Source of the DNA: Thermoanaerobaculia bacterium
GTDB lineage: Bacteria > Acidobacteriota > Thermoanaerobaculia > Multivoradales > JAIOJS01
Length of the DNA: 64,000 nucleotides
Assembly: GCA_030429235.1 (NCBI GenBank)
Contig: JAUIDB010000002.1
Location: 1-64,000, forward strand
Direction: 5' to 3'
Position 1 is the stretch's first letter; every line of letters begins with the position of its first letter. Shown here one piece after another: positions 43,730 through 52,601 of the stretch. Under the pieces are notes generated by a model. That model had not been told where the DNA came from. It saw only the letters and a list, made by a program, of their open reading frames with translations, and ran no database searches. The position numbers and the translations under genes are program-made.

Positions 43730-45070
43730 CTAGGGATCGCGCCGCGCCGCTGGACCGAGCTCCGCCAGAGCGGTGGCGAGATGCCCGGCGGTCGGCGCCA
43801 GGGGACGTGCTTGGAGAGGGCGGTCGAGGGCCTTCGCGAGCCGTTCCGGTACCTCGAGCTCACGGCCGACCAGCGGCTCGACGGCTTCGTGGAACTTCAC
43901 CGGGTGAGCGGTCGACAGCACCACGGCGATCGCCTTGGGGTCCTGCTTGCGATACTCCTGTCGCGCCAACCAACCGACGGCGGTATGGGGGTCGAAGACC
44001 CGACCGTGACGGCGGTAGACGACCTCGATCGCCTCCCGAATCTCGGCGTCGGTGTGGGTGGAGGAAGCGATCCAGCGGCGAAGCTGGTCGATCTCGTCCC
44101 CGAGCAGGGAACGGATCCGCTCCAGATTGCTCGGGTCGCCGATGTCCATGGCGTTGGCGAGGGTGCGGAGAGAGGGGCGGGCTTCGAACCGGCCGCTGGT
44201 CAGGAAGTCTGGTACGACCCGGTTGGCGTTGACGGCCGCCACGAACCGACGGACCGGGAGGCCCTGCAACGCCGCCATCAGACCAGCGGTCAGATTGCCG
44301 AGGTTGCCAGACGGCACGACGAAGACCAACCGGTCGCGTAGGTCCAGGGGGAGCTGGCGGAACGCGTGCACGTAGTAGGTAGTCTGGGGAAGGAGTCGAC
44401 CGATGCTGATCGAGTTCGCCGAGGTCAGCTGGTGGCGGGAGACCAACTCTTCGTCGCCGAGCGCAGCCTTGACCATACGCTGGCAGTCGTCGAAGCTCCC
44501 CTGTACCGAGAAAGCGTGGACGTTGCCGCCGAGGGTCGCGAACTGGCGTTCCTGGCGCTCGCTGACCTGGCCTCGAGGGTAAAGGACGACGACGCGGGTT
44601 CCGGCGACTCCATGGAAGGCATCGGCGACGGCACCGCCGGTATCACCAGAGGTTGCGGTGAGGATGGTCAGCGTCTCGCTGGAGTGGTTGGTCGCGGCGA
44701 GCAGGCGGGCCAACATCCGGGCTCCGACGTCCTTGAAGGCGAGCGTCGGCCCATGAAACAGCTCGAGGATCAGGGTGTCGTCGTCGAGTCGGGTCAGCGG
44801 AACCGGGAAGTCCAAGGCATCGTCGATCGCCTCGGCGGCCTGGTCGAGGTCCAGGGTGGGGGTGAGGAACGGGGCCAGAACCTCTCGGGCCGTCGTCGAC
44901 AGCCGTCGCGGCGAACGGGCCGCGCTTTGAAACGGAGCGATGGTCAGCGGCGGCAGCCGCTCCGGGAGGTAGAGGCCCCCGTCGGGGGCGAGCCCGCGCC
45001 GCAGAGCGGTGGCGAGGTCGACCGTACGCGTGTCGGCTGTCGCCCGAGTGCTGCGGTAGCGGAGGTTCAT
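43730..45070 (-). CDS. thrC: Threonine synthase
   Basis: The 446-aa PLP enzyme converts O-phosphohomoserine to threonine. The PLP Lys sits in HGPTLAFKDVGARML near residue 112, and TATSGDTGGAVADAFH near 145 binds the cofactor phosphate. The start YRSTRATADTRTVDLATALRRGLAPDGGLY is typical of bacterial ThrC (seen at residues 4-33). The ATG at 45070 overlaps the thrB stop by 4 nt. It ends the threonine operon. Confidence 0.95.
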   Translation of the reverse strand: MNLRYRSTRATADTRTVDLATALRRGLAPDGGLYLPERLPPLTIAPFQSAARSPRRLSTTAREVLAPFLTPTLDLDQAAEAIDDALDFPVPLTRLDDDTLILELFHGPTLAFKDVGARMLARLLAATNHSSETLTILTATSGDTGGAVADAFHGVAGTRVVVLYPRGQVSERQERQFATLGGNVHAFSVQGSFDDCQRMVKAALGDEELVSRHQLTSANSISIGRLLPQTTYYVHAFRQLPLDLRDRLVFVVPSGNLGNLTAGLMAALQGLPVRRFVAAVNANRVVPDFLTSGRFEARPSLRTLANAMDIGDPSNLERIRSLLGDEIDQLRRWIASSTHTDAEIREAIEVVYRRHGRVFDPHTAVGWLARQEYRKQDPKAIAVVLSTAHPVKFHEAVEPLVGRELEVPERLAKALDRPLQARPLAPTAGHLATALAELGPAARRDP

Positions 45071-46014
45071 GAGGTCGCCGGGATGGCTGGTCCCAGGACG
45101 TGGGCACCGGGGGCAGGTAGGGGGGAGACGATCGAGTCGACCGGCTTGCCGCTGGCCGACTGGAGAGCGGTGACCAGTCCCTCTCGGACCTCCTCCCCGG
45201 CCTCGGTGGGAACCAGGGCGAAGAGCGAGGGTCCCGAACCGGACAGACCACAGCTCAGCGCTCCCCGCTCCAGGGCGACGCGGCGAGCTTCGGCGAAGCC
45301 GGGCACGTGGCCAGCGCGTCGGGGTTCGGCGAAAAAGTCCTTCATCGAACGACCCAGCAGCTCCAGATCGTCGGTGTGCAGGGCGTGAACCAGAGCGGCG
45401 AGATGGCTCCACTGGGCGCGGGCTTCGGCAAAGGGGATCGCGTCAGGGAGCAGCTCTCGCATAGAACGAGTCGATAGCTCGAGCTGCGGTCGAGCTACTG
45501 CAAAGGCCAGATGGTCTGGACAGGGCAGCGAGAGAACCTCGAAGGGGTGGTCGTGTCGGACCGCGACCCAGCCTCCCCAGAGGGCGGGGGCGGCGTTGTC
45601 GGGGTGGCGGGCGCCGCAGGTTGCCTCCTCGGCGGCGAGCGTCGCCTCCAGGAGGTCGGTCGGTGTTGCGCCGAGACCGAGCAGGGCGTCGACCGCGACC
45701 ACCGCGGCGGCGGCGCTGGCGGCGCTCGACCCGAGCCCGCTGGCCAGCGGCAAACCCTTGTCGAGTTCGAGCTCGACTCCCTGACGATTCCCGGCGGCCT
45801 GCAAGAGCGCCCGGGCCGCGATGCTGCAGGTGTTGCTCTCTGGGGCCGTGGGCAGCCTTCCGCCGTCACCCCGCACCGCAGCGAGATGGACCCCGGCAGC
45901 CGACGCGAGACGAGCGGTCACAGTATCCCCCCAGCCGGCGATGGCGACCCCGAGCACGTCGACGCCAGATCCCAGGTTGGAGAGACTCGCTGGGGCGAAG
46001 GCTCGAACGGTCAA
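45067..46014 (-). CDS. thrB: Homoserine kinase (GHMP family)
   Basis: The 315-aa enzyme phosphorylates homoserine. GHMP motifs are present: APASLSNLGSGVDVLG near residue 7, the ATP loop LPLASGLGSSAASAAAAV near 90 and CGLSGSGPSLFALVP near 255. The start is a TTG at 46014 overlapping the asd stop (TTGA); ATG starts further upstream would lie inside asd and are unlikely. Length matches ThrB. Confidence 0.93.
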   Translation of the reverse strand: MTVRAFAPASLSNLGSGVDVLGVAIAGWGDTVTARLASAAGVHLAAVRGDGGRLPTAPESNTCSIAARALLQAAGNRQGVELELDKGLPLASGLGSSAASAAAAVVAVDALLGLGATPTDLLEATLAAEEATCGARHPDNAAPALWGGWVAVRHDHPFEVLSLPCPDHLAFAVARPQLELSTRSMRELLPDAIPFAEARAQWSHLAALVHALHTDDLELLGRSMKDFFAEPRRAGHVPGFAEARRVALERGALSCGLSGSGPSLFALVPTEAGEEVREGLVTALQSASGKPVDSIVSPLPAPGAHVLGPAIPATS

Positions 46015-47093
46015 GGGGACCGCCTCAGGCCGGGTACCAGGCCTCGGGAGACGATCTGTTCGGCCACCAGGAGCGCACCCCCCGCGGCACCGCGGAGCGT
46101 GTTGTGGGACAGGAGAACGAACTTGATTCCCAAGATCGGACACCGTCGGATGCGACCTACAGTGATCGCCATGCCGGCGCCCCGATCGCGGTCGAGTCGG
46201 GGTTGCGGGCGATCGGGTTCCTCGGTCACGAGGATCGGAACTTCGGGAGCGGACGGAAGGCCGGCGGTATCGGCTGAGCGGAAGTCCATCAGGGCACGAC
46301 GAACCTCGGCGGGATCGGGATCCCCCTGCAGGCGCAGCGACACGCATTCGGTGTGGCCGTCGGTTACCGCGACCCGGTTGCACTGGGCACTGATCGGAAA
46401 CCCAGCGGCGACAACCCGGCCGGATGCCAGGGTCCCGAGGATCCGTTGCGGCTCGGTCTCGACCTTGTCTTCTTCGCCGCCGATGAACGGGACGACGTTG
46501 TCGAGGGCGACGAGACTCGGGACTCCGGGAATGCCGGCGCCGGAAAGCGCTTGCAGAGTCACCACCGAGGCAGCCTCGATGCCGAACGCACGGTGGAGCG
46601 GGGCGAGGGCCAGAGTCAGACCGATGGTCGAGCAGTTCGGGTTGGTCGCCAAGCCGCCCCCGGCGGGAACCGCCTGCCCCTCGAGGAGCGCCAGATGGTC
46701 GGCGTTGACCTCGGGGACGAGCAGCGGGACATCGGGATCCATGCGGTGGGTGGCGGCGTTCGAGACCACCAGGTGTCCGGCCTCGGCGCAAGGCCGTTCG
46801 ACGGTTTGAGCGACATCGCGGTTCAGGGCCGAAAAGAGGAGCTGAGGAGCCAGGCCGGGTTCCGAAGCCTCGACCGTGAGGTCGGCGATGGCGGGAGGGA
46901 TCGGCTGGGGGAGAGCCCAGCGGGCTGCTTCGCCGTAGCGGCGGCCGATCGACCGTTCCGAGCCCGTCACGCAGACCAGCTCGAACCAGGGGTGTTCGGC
47001 GAGCAGGGTGACGAAACGCTGGCCCACACTGCCCGTGGCTCCTAGCACCCCGACTGGAATCCGGCGGGCGGGAGAAGTAGCAGAGTCGTTCAT
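46011..47093 (-). CDS. asd: Aspartate-semialdehyde dehydrogenase
   Basis: The 360-aa enzyme reduces aspartyl phosphate to the semialdehyde, shared by Thr, Met, Lys and diaminopimelate synthesis. An NADP-binding GVLGATGSVGQRF lies near residue 14 and the active-site Cys in ATNPNCSTIGLTLALAP near 148. GGEEDKVETEPQRILG near 225 belongs to the family. The NCST form and the long C-terminal tail resemble the archaeal/fungal-type Asd rather than the E. coli type. The ATG at 47093 overlaps the AK-HSD stop by 4 nt (ATGA). Having asd inside a thr operon ties precursor supply to threonine synthesis. Confidence 0.92.
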   Translation of the reverse strand: MNDSATSPARRIPVGVLGATGSVGQRFVTLLAEHPWFELVCVTGSERSIGRRYGEAARWALPQPIPPAIADLTVEASEPGLAPQLLFSALNRDVAQTVERPCAEAGHLVVSNAATHRMDPDVPLLVPEVNADHLALLEGQAVPAGGGLATNPNCSTIGLTLALAPLHRAFGIEAASVVTLQALSGAGIPGVPSLVALDNVVPFIGGEEDKVETEPQRILGTLASGRVVAAGFPISAQCNRVAVTDGHTECVSLRLQGDPDPAEVRRALMDFRSADTAGLPSAPEVPILVTEEPDRPQPRLDRDRGAGMAITVGRIRRCPILGIKFVLLSHNTLRGAAGGALLVAEQIVSRGLVPGLRRSP

Positions 47094-49564
47094 GGCAGAT
47101 CCTCGCTGAGGTGAGGCCGGTCGGGGGCCAGGGTTTCGAGGCAGCGCACCACGTCGACCAGCACCCCAGAGGCGGTGACCGCTGGCCCTGCCCCCGGACC
47201 TCGCACGGTCAGGGGGAGGTCGCAATAGTGATCGGTCGTGAAGGCGACGAGGCTCTCGGGCCCCACGGTGTCGAAACAGGGGTGGTCGGGGCCGACTTCG
47301 CGCAGACCGGCCCGGGCCTTCTGGCCGTCAAACTCGATGACGTAGCGCCAGCGCAACCCGGCGGCCTCGAGGTCCTGGCGGCGTCGCTCGAAGTCGGCGT
47401 CCAGTTGGGGGACTCGGGCCCAGAACTCCTCCACGGCGAGGTCCGCCCAGGAGGGGTCGCCGAGAAACGACTCGACCTCGACCTCCTCCAGTTCGAGGGG
47501 CACACCGGCCAGTCGGGCCAGGATGCAGACCTTGCGTTGGGCGTCTCGGCCGCTGAGATCGTCCCAGGGGACGGGCTCGAGATAGCCCCGGCGGTTCGCT
47601 TCGTCCAGGGCCTCGGAGAACCGTCGGCCGCGGCGAAGTTCCTCGCACAGGAAATTGAGTGAGCCGGACACCACGCCGACCAGAGAACGCAGGGCATCGC
47701 CGGCGGCGAGCTGGTGGGTCAGGGTGGAGAGGACGGGAAGGCCGGCTCCGACCGTCGCCTCGTAGTAGAGTGGAGTTCGGTGTCGGCGCGCCAACGCGGT
47801 CCAGGACACGTACTCCGTCCAGGGCTCGCAGAACGGCTTCTTGTTGGCCGCCACCAGTCCGTAGCCGCGACTGAGCAGCGAGTGGTAGATCGATCCGATC
47901 TGGTCGCTGGCAGTGAGATCGAGAACCACGCCAGGAACCTCGCGGTGGTCCAGGTAGGTCAGGAGATCGTTCAGCGTGCCGGCAGGGGCGGTCCGGAGAC
48001 GCGATTCGGCCTCGTGGGGCGGGATGCCGTCGTCGTCGATCAGCAGTTGACGACTGTTGGCCAGGGCGACCCATCGGAGGTCCACGCCACGCTGCTCGCG
48101 CCAGCGCTCGAGCAGCCGCGACGACTGTTCGAGCACCGCACGGCCGACGTTGCCGCAACCCACCAAGATCAGATCGACGCGGGGAAGCGGGGTACCGAAG
48201 AAGGTCGAATGAATGGCTCGGAGGGCGGGAACCTCGTCGTCTGAGCTGACCACCAGGGAGATGTTGAGCTCGGAGGAACCCTGGGCCACGGCACGCACGT
48301 TGATCCGACGATCTCCCAAAGCGCCGAAGAGACGGGACGCGATTCCGGGACGTTCGCGCATCTCTTCTCCGACCACCGCGACGACGGAGAGTTCCCGGTC
48401 GATGATCAAAGGATCGACGGCGCCGACCCTGAGTTCGAGCTCGAACTCGGAGTGGATCGCCTGGGCGGCTGCTTCGGTGCTCTCGGGGGCGACGGCGAAG
48501 CAGATCGAGTGCTCTGACGACGCCTGGGAGATCAGGATGACGCTGACATCAGCTCGCGCCAGACAGCCGAAGAGCCGATTGGCGATTCCGGGCACTCCCA
48601 CCATGCCGTCGCCCTCGAGACGGAGCAGGTCGACGGCGGGGATCGAAGTGATGCCCCGCACAGCGAAGCGATTGGCACTCGATGCGTCGGTGATCAAGGT
48701 CCCGGCGGCGTCGGGGTCCAAGGTGTTGCGGATCGCGAGCGGCACTCTGCCGCGACGTGCAGGATGAACACTTGGCGGGTGGACGACCTTGGCTCCGAAG
48801 TGGGAAAGCTCCATCAACTCGTCGTAGCTGATTCGAGGTAGGGGAAACGCCTCGGGGACCTTGCGCGGGTCGGCGGACAGCACCCCCGAGACGTCGGTCC
48901 ACAACTCGATGACCTCGGCTTCCAACGCCTCTCCCAGGAGGGACGCGGTGAGGTCGGAACCTCCACGACCGAGCGTCGTGGTTTCGCCGCGTGAAGTCGC
49001 CGCCACGAAACCGGTCACCACGGGCAGCGACGACCGACCCAGGAGCTGCGATCGGATCGAAGACCGGGTCGCCTCGGCCTCGACCCGGGCCTGGCCGAAG
49101 GTGGCGTCGGTCACGATCAGCTGCCGAGCGTCGATCGCTTCCGCCGCGATCCCGAGTGGCTCGAGGCAGAAGGCCAACAGGGGAGCCGACAGTCGTTCTC
49201 CGAAGGAGACGATACTGTCGCGGGTCCGCGGACTGCATTCGCGGAGCAGGAAGACGCCGTGCAGAAGGTCCTCGAGATCGGCGAACCTCTCGCGGAGCCA
49301 GGTGGCCAGCTCCTCGTGGCCAGCGCCGAGAGACTGCGCCGCATCGAGGTGCCGTTCGTAGAGCGCCTGCCAGCGCCGCTTCCAAGCTGCATCCCGCTGG
49401 CTCGCTTCGTCGGCGGCTCGGAGGAGTTCGTTGGTGACTCCGCCCATGGCCGAGACCACGACGACGACAGAGCCGCCACTTCGGGCTCCTGCTACCAGCC
49501 GCGCCACGTGCCCCATGCGTTCGGGTGTAGCGAGCGAAGTACCGCCGAACTTGAGGATCCTCAT
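47090..49564 (-). CDS. thrA: Bifunctional aspartate kinase/homoserine dehydrogenase
   Basis: The 824-aa fusion catalyses the first and third steps toward threonine. The N-terminal kinase starts MRILKFGGTSLA, includes VVTGFVAATSRGETTTLGRGGSD near 200 and two ACT-like regulatory stretches near 330-450 that could bind threonine. The dehydrogenase half begins with VDLILVGCGNVGRAVLEQ near residue 460. The length is close to the 820 aa of E. coli ThrA. The ATG at 49564 begins with the KFGGTS motif at the normal place; an in-frame ATG at 49606 would add 14 residues. A terminator lies about 70 bp upstream. The downstream asd overlaps by ATGA. Confidence 0.95.
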   Translation of the reverse strand: MRILKFGGTSLATPERMGHVARLVAGARSGGSVVVVVSAMGGVTNELLRAADEASQRDAAWKRRWQALYERHLDAAQSLGAGHEELATWLRERFADLEDLLHGVFLLRECSPRTRDSIVSFGERLSAPLLAFCLEPLGIAAEAIDARQLIVTDATFGQARVEAEATRSSIRSQLLGRSSLPVVTGFVAATSRGETTTLGRGGSDLTASLLGEALEAEVIELWTDVSGVLSADPRKVPEAFPLPRISYDELMELSHFGAKVVHPPSVHPARRGRVPLAIRNTLDPDAAGTLITDASSANRFAVRGITSIPAVDLLRLEGDGMVGVPGIANRLFGCLARADVSVILISQASSEHSICFAVAPESTEAAAQAIHSEFELELRVGAVDPLIIDRELSVVAVVGEEMRERPGIASRLFGALGDRRINVRAVAQGSSELNISLVVSSDDEVPALRAIHSTFFGTPLPRVDLILVGCGNVGRAVLEQSSRLLERWREQRGVDLRWVALANSRQLLIDDDGIPPHEAESRLRTAPAGTLNDLLTYLDHREVPGVVLDLTASDQIGSIYHSLLSRGYGLVAANKKPFCEPWTEYVSWTALARRHRTPLYYEATVGAGLPVLSTLTHQLAAGDALRSLVGVVSGSLNFLCEELRRGRRFSEALDEANRRGYLEPVPWDDLSGRDAQRKVCILARLAGVPLELEEVEVESFLGDPSWADLAVEEFWARVPQLDADFERRRQDLEAAGLRWRYVIEFDGQKARAGLREVGPDHPCFDTVGPESLVAFTTDHYCDLPLTVRGPGAGPAVTASGVLVDVVRCLETLAPDRPHLSEDLP

Positions 49565-49622
49565 GGTGGGCCGGAACCCTAGCAGGTCGATGGCTCGACT
49601 GGCCATAGCCAGCTCGCGGATG

Positions 49623-49660
49623 GGAAAAGAAAAGGCCCGCTGCGCGAGCGCAGCGGGCCT
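49623..49660 (-). terminator. Intrinsic terminator of the M4 protease gene
   Basis: AGGCCCGCTGCGC (49633-49645) and GCGCAGCGGGCCT (49648-49660) form a long GC stem with a tight loop, followed on the minus strand by TTTTCTTTTCCC (49623-49632). It lies about 20 nt after the protease stop and before thrA. Confidence 0.85.
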
Positions 49661-49680
49661 CGAGAACGAGAGCCGTGGGC

Positions 49681-52074
49681 CTACGGCGTGTCGAGGCAGA
49701 GCGTGTAGCTGCCGGAACCGCTGTAGGAGTCGACCTTCCACAGGTAGTAGCCGGAGCTACCGCTGTAGGTGACCTCTTCGTGGGAGTTCGAGGAGGTACC
49801 GCTATCGACCTGCCGCCAGCGGCCTCCGCTCCACTTGTAGAGGTAGAGGTCGAAGTCGGCACTGCCTGGGCCATCCAGCGTCCCCTCGTGGGTACCGGAG
49901 CCACTGTAGTAGTAGGTGCCGTTCGGCTCGTAGGCATAGCCGCCGTTGGACAGCGAGCCGGTGTAGGTATCACCAGAGCATCCGCCGCCCGGTGGAGCGG
50001 TCACCGTCACGCTCTTGGTGATGCTGTCGGTGGCGCCGTCGTCGTCGGTCACGGTCAGCGTCACGCTGTAGGTCCCAGCGCTGCCGTAGGTGTGGCTTGG
50101 GTTGGTGGCGGACGAGCTACCACCATCACCGAAGTTCCAGCTGCGCGAGGCGATGCTGCCATCCGGATCCGAGCTGCTGTCGCTGAAGTTCGCCACCAGA
50201 TCGTTGGTGGTGAAGCTGAAGTTGGCCGTCGGGTCCTGGTTCGGAGTCGTCGTCGAGTAGCTTCCCACCAGCGTGACACCGGAGTAGTTGCTGTAAGCCC
50301 GGACCATGACGTGGTACGTGCCGGTCGATGGGCTCGCGAAGTCGCAGGTCTCGTTGTTGCCGTTCAGCCACGGCCGGCAGTCGTAGGACGACGTCGTGGG
50401 GGCCGAACCGAAACGGACGTAAAGGTCGGCGTCGCCGCTACCGCCCGAAATCTGGAAGCTGAGGTCGCTGGCGCCGGCGGGGACCGCCATCGTCCAGCGC
50501 TGCTCGTTGCCCTGGGAGCCGGACAGTCCAGTCACCGGGACGTTGTTCTCGAGAGTACCGGTGCCGGGGTTGGTGCCGCCACCGCCGGGGACACCCACCG
50601 CATCCCAGGCGAGATGGACGGCGTCGACTTCGGTTTGTCCGTAGAGATCCTCGGCTGCCTGCGCGGTGGCGTTGCGGGCATCTTCGAACTGGCTTTGCGT
50701 GCCCAGGTAGTTGGCCAGCGCGTGGTAGAAGATCCGCTCGGCCTTGCTGATGCCGATTCCCGGGACGTTGACCGAGGTCTTGCCACGCGGGTGGCTTCCG
50801 CCCTCGACGAGCAGGACGTAGGCGAGGTTGGCGATCCCCGAGTTCCCGTGCACGCCACACTGATCGTTGGAGTTGCTCGGGAAGCAGGTTCCAGCGTAGA
50901 GACGCTCCGGATAGTAGTCGGGCGAGTAGTTGTCCTGCGTGGGGTTGGCCATGTAGCGCAAGGCGTCGTTGTTGCCGTTGCCCGGGGTGTAGATGTCTTC
51001 GCCCAACAGCCAGGTAGCGCTGGTGACGGAGCCGTCGTACCAAGCCTCGACCGAGGCGCCCATGATGTCCGACCACGCTTCGTTCAGCGCTCCGGGCTCT
51101 TTCTGGTACACCATGTTGCCGGTGTACTCGGTCACGGCGTGCGTCAACTCGTGGGCGTCGACGTCGAGGGACTTCGACAGCTCGGTGAAGGTCGTACCGT
51201 CACCGTCACCGTAGACCATCTGAGAGCCGTTCCAGAAGGCGTTGTTGTAGTTGCTGCTGTAGTGCACGGTGGAGTGCAGGGTGGCACCGTTGTCGTCGTA
51301 GGAGTCTCGGCCGTGACGGCTGTTGTAGTAGTCGTAGGTGACGCCCGCGTAGGTGTGGGCAGCCTGGGCGGCGCTGTCGCTGCTCGAACCACCCTCGGTG
51401 ATCAAGAGCGAGCCGGGAAGGCTGGTGCCGTTGTTGGCAGTGTAGGTGCGACGGTTGCGGGCGTACTTGTGGCGCGCATCCTTCATGACCAGGTCGCCGG
51501 TGTTCGCATCGGCGAAGATGCGGTCGACCTGTGGGTCGCCGTCGCTGTCGGTGTACTGAGCCCAGATCGACCAGGTCAGTCGCAGATCGCCCTGGTCCAG
51601 GACGTAGATGAGTTCGGCATCACTCTGCGGCTCCCACTTCATGATTCCCACCTGGGCGGCAGCACGGACGACGGCACGGTCGGCGTTCATCCGCGGCTTC
51701 AGGTTCTGAGCGTTGGGGGCCATGCGGCCGTTGATTGCGTAGACAGTGCCGTTGCGATCGGAGTGCACCATCATCTCGGCACCGAAGACGGGGATGCCGT
51801 TGACGGTTTGCCGCACGCGTACGTGACTGTTGCCGCGGGCGTCGCGGGACTCGTTCAGGGTCACGAACGTCTCGTTGCCGCTGGCTCCGAAAAGCGTATG
51901 GTTGGCGCGGATGGCCTCGATGGCTCCACCCCGCTTGCCAGAAACTCCCAGGTCACCCTTGACGAAGGTAGGGACACCGACCGCGTCGGCGCTCCGAATG
52001 TCGGCCTTCTCGGCCCACGCTACCCCGCAGGCCGCGAAGCCGAACAGCACGGCTGTCGTCAGAACTCTCTTCAT
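49681..52074 (-). CDS. M4-family (thermolysin-like) secreted metalloprotease
   Basis: The 797-aa preproprotein has a signal peptide (MKRVLTTAVLFGFAACGVAWAE), an FTP/PepSY propeptide (VNGIPVFGAEMMVHSD; WSIWAQYTDSDGD) and a thermolysin-type catalytic domain with DVDAHELTHAVTEYTGN near residue 307 and NEAWSDIMGASVE about 25 residues later, the third zinc ligand. IHGNSGIANLAY-type VHGNSGIANLAYVLLV lies near 420. C-terminal to it are a PPC domain (ADLYVRFGSAPTTSSYDCRP), a PKD domain (GSIASRSWNFGDGGSSSATN) and a second PPC-like module (DFDLYLYKWSGGRWRQV). AAGGAG lies 7 nt before the ATG. A terminator follows. Confidence 0.95.
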   Translation of the reverse strand: MKRVLTTAVLFGFAACGVAWAEKADIRSADAVGVPTFVKGDLGVSGKRGGAIEAIRANHTLFGASGNETFVTLNESRDARGNSHVRVRQTVNGIPVFGAEMMVHSDRNGTVYAINGRMAPNAQNLKPRMNADRAVVRAAAQVGIMKWEPQSDAELIYVLDQGDLRLTWSIWAQYTDSDGDPQVDRIFADANTGDLVMKDARHKYARNRRTYTANNGTSLPGSLLITEGGSSSDSAAQAAHTYAGVTYDYYNSRHGRDSYDDNGATLHSTVHYSSNYNNAFWNGSQMVYGDGDGTTFTELSKSLDVDAHELTHAVTEYTGNMVYQKEPGALNEAWSDIMGASVEAWYDGSVTSATWLLGEDIYTPGNGNNDALRYMANPTQDNYSPDYYPERLYAGTCFPSNSNDQCGVHGNSGIANLAYVLLVEGGSHPRGKTSVNVPGIGISKAERIFYHALANYLGTQSQFEDARNATAQAAEDLYGQTEVDAVHLAWDAVGVPGGGGTNPGTGTLENNVPVTGLSGSQGNEQRWTMAVPAGASDLSFQISGGSGDADLYVRFGSAPTTSSYDCRPWLNGNNETCDFASPSTGTYHVMVRAYSNYSGVTLVGSYSTTTPNQDPTANFSFTTNDLVANFSDSSSDPDGSIASRSWNFGDGGSSSATNPSHTYGSAGTYSVTLTVTDDDGATDSITKSVTVTAPPGGGCSGDTYTGSLSNGGYAYEPNGTYYYSGSGTHEGTLDGPGSADFDLYLYKWSGGRWRQVDSGTSSNSHEEVTYSGSSGYYLWKVDSYSGSGSYTLCLDTP

Positions 52075-52307
52075 TCTCGATCTCCTTCAGTGTTTGAGGA
52101 TTGCATTGAACGGACTTGGATTGGGATGCATGGCCGACCTTGTGCATCGAGCGTGCCAGGTTTTGCGAAGTCAAGAAAAGTCATTGCGGGTCAATGGCTT
52201 AGGTCGCGGGTCAGGGTTGGGCTCTCTCGCGTCGGGTCAAGTTGGGACCCGTCAGGGTGGCCTGGGTTCGTATCTAACCCCTGGCAAAAGGGTCTGTTGG
52301 TGACCCT

Positions 52308-52601
52308 TTACTCGAGCTTCAGGCGGACGAGAGTTGCTCCCCAGCCACCGGCTCCCATCGGAGCGTCTCCGAAGGCCTCGACGAGGGGGCTGCGTTGGAG
52401 GATCTTGCGCACTCGTTGGCGTTGTACGCCAATTCCCCGACCGTGAATCAGGCGTACCTGGTCGAATCCAGCCTGGTAGGCGAGGTCCAGGTAGTCCTCG
52501 ACGATCTCACCGATTTGCGCCGGAGGAAAGCTGTGAAGGTCGAGAACATCCGCGATCTCGATCTCGATCGGAGGCGGTTCGGAAGGAGGGTCGTGGGTCA
52601 A
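52308..52601 (-). CDS. Smr-domain protein
   Basis: The 97-aa protein is a stand-alone Smr domain: VLDLHSFPPAQIGEIVEDYLD (LDLH motif at about residue 19), QVRLIHGRGIGVQRQRVRKIL (HGRG near residue 53) and GGWGATLVRLKLE. Smr domains nick or cleave nucleic acids or bind stalled ribosomes. The ATG at 52601 overlaps the stop of the outer membrane protein gene by 4 nt (ATGA). The 233 bp between its stop and the M4 protease's start hold the protease promoter region. Confidence 0.88.
   Translation of the reverse strand: MTHDPPSEPPPIEIEIADVLDLHSFPPAQIGEIVEDYLDLAYQAGFDQVRLIHGRGIGVQRQRVRKILQRSPLVEAFGDAPMGAGGWGATLVRLKLE

Noticed and set aside
49565-49680. A threonine attenuator with leader peptide before thrA
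   Set aside because: The hairpin plus T-run sits right after the protease stop and no Thr-rich leader peptide was found.
49675-52446. A 923-codon plus-strand open frame opposite the M4 protease
   Set aside because: It is antisense to a protein with all M4 motifs; its translation is Val/Gly-rich without recognisable domains, the usual by-product of high third-position GC.
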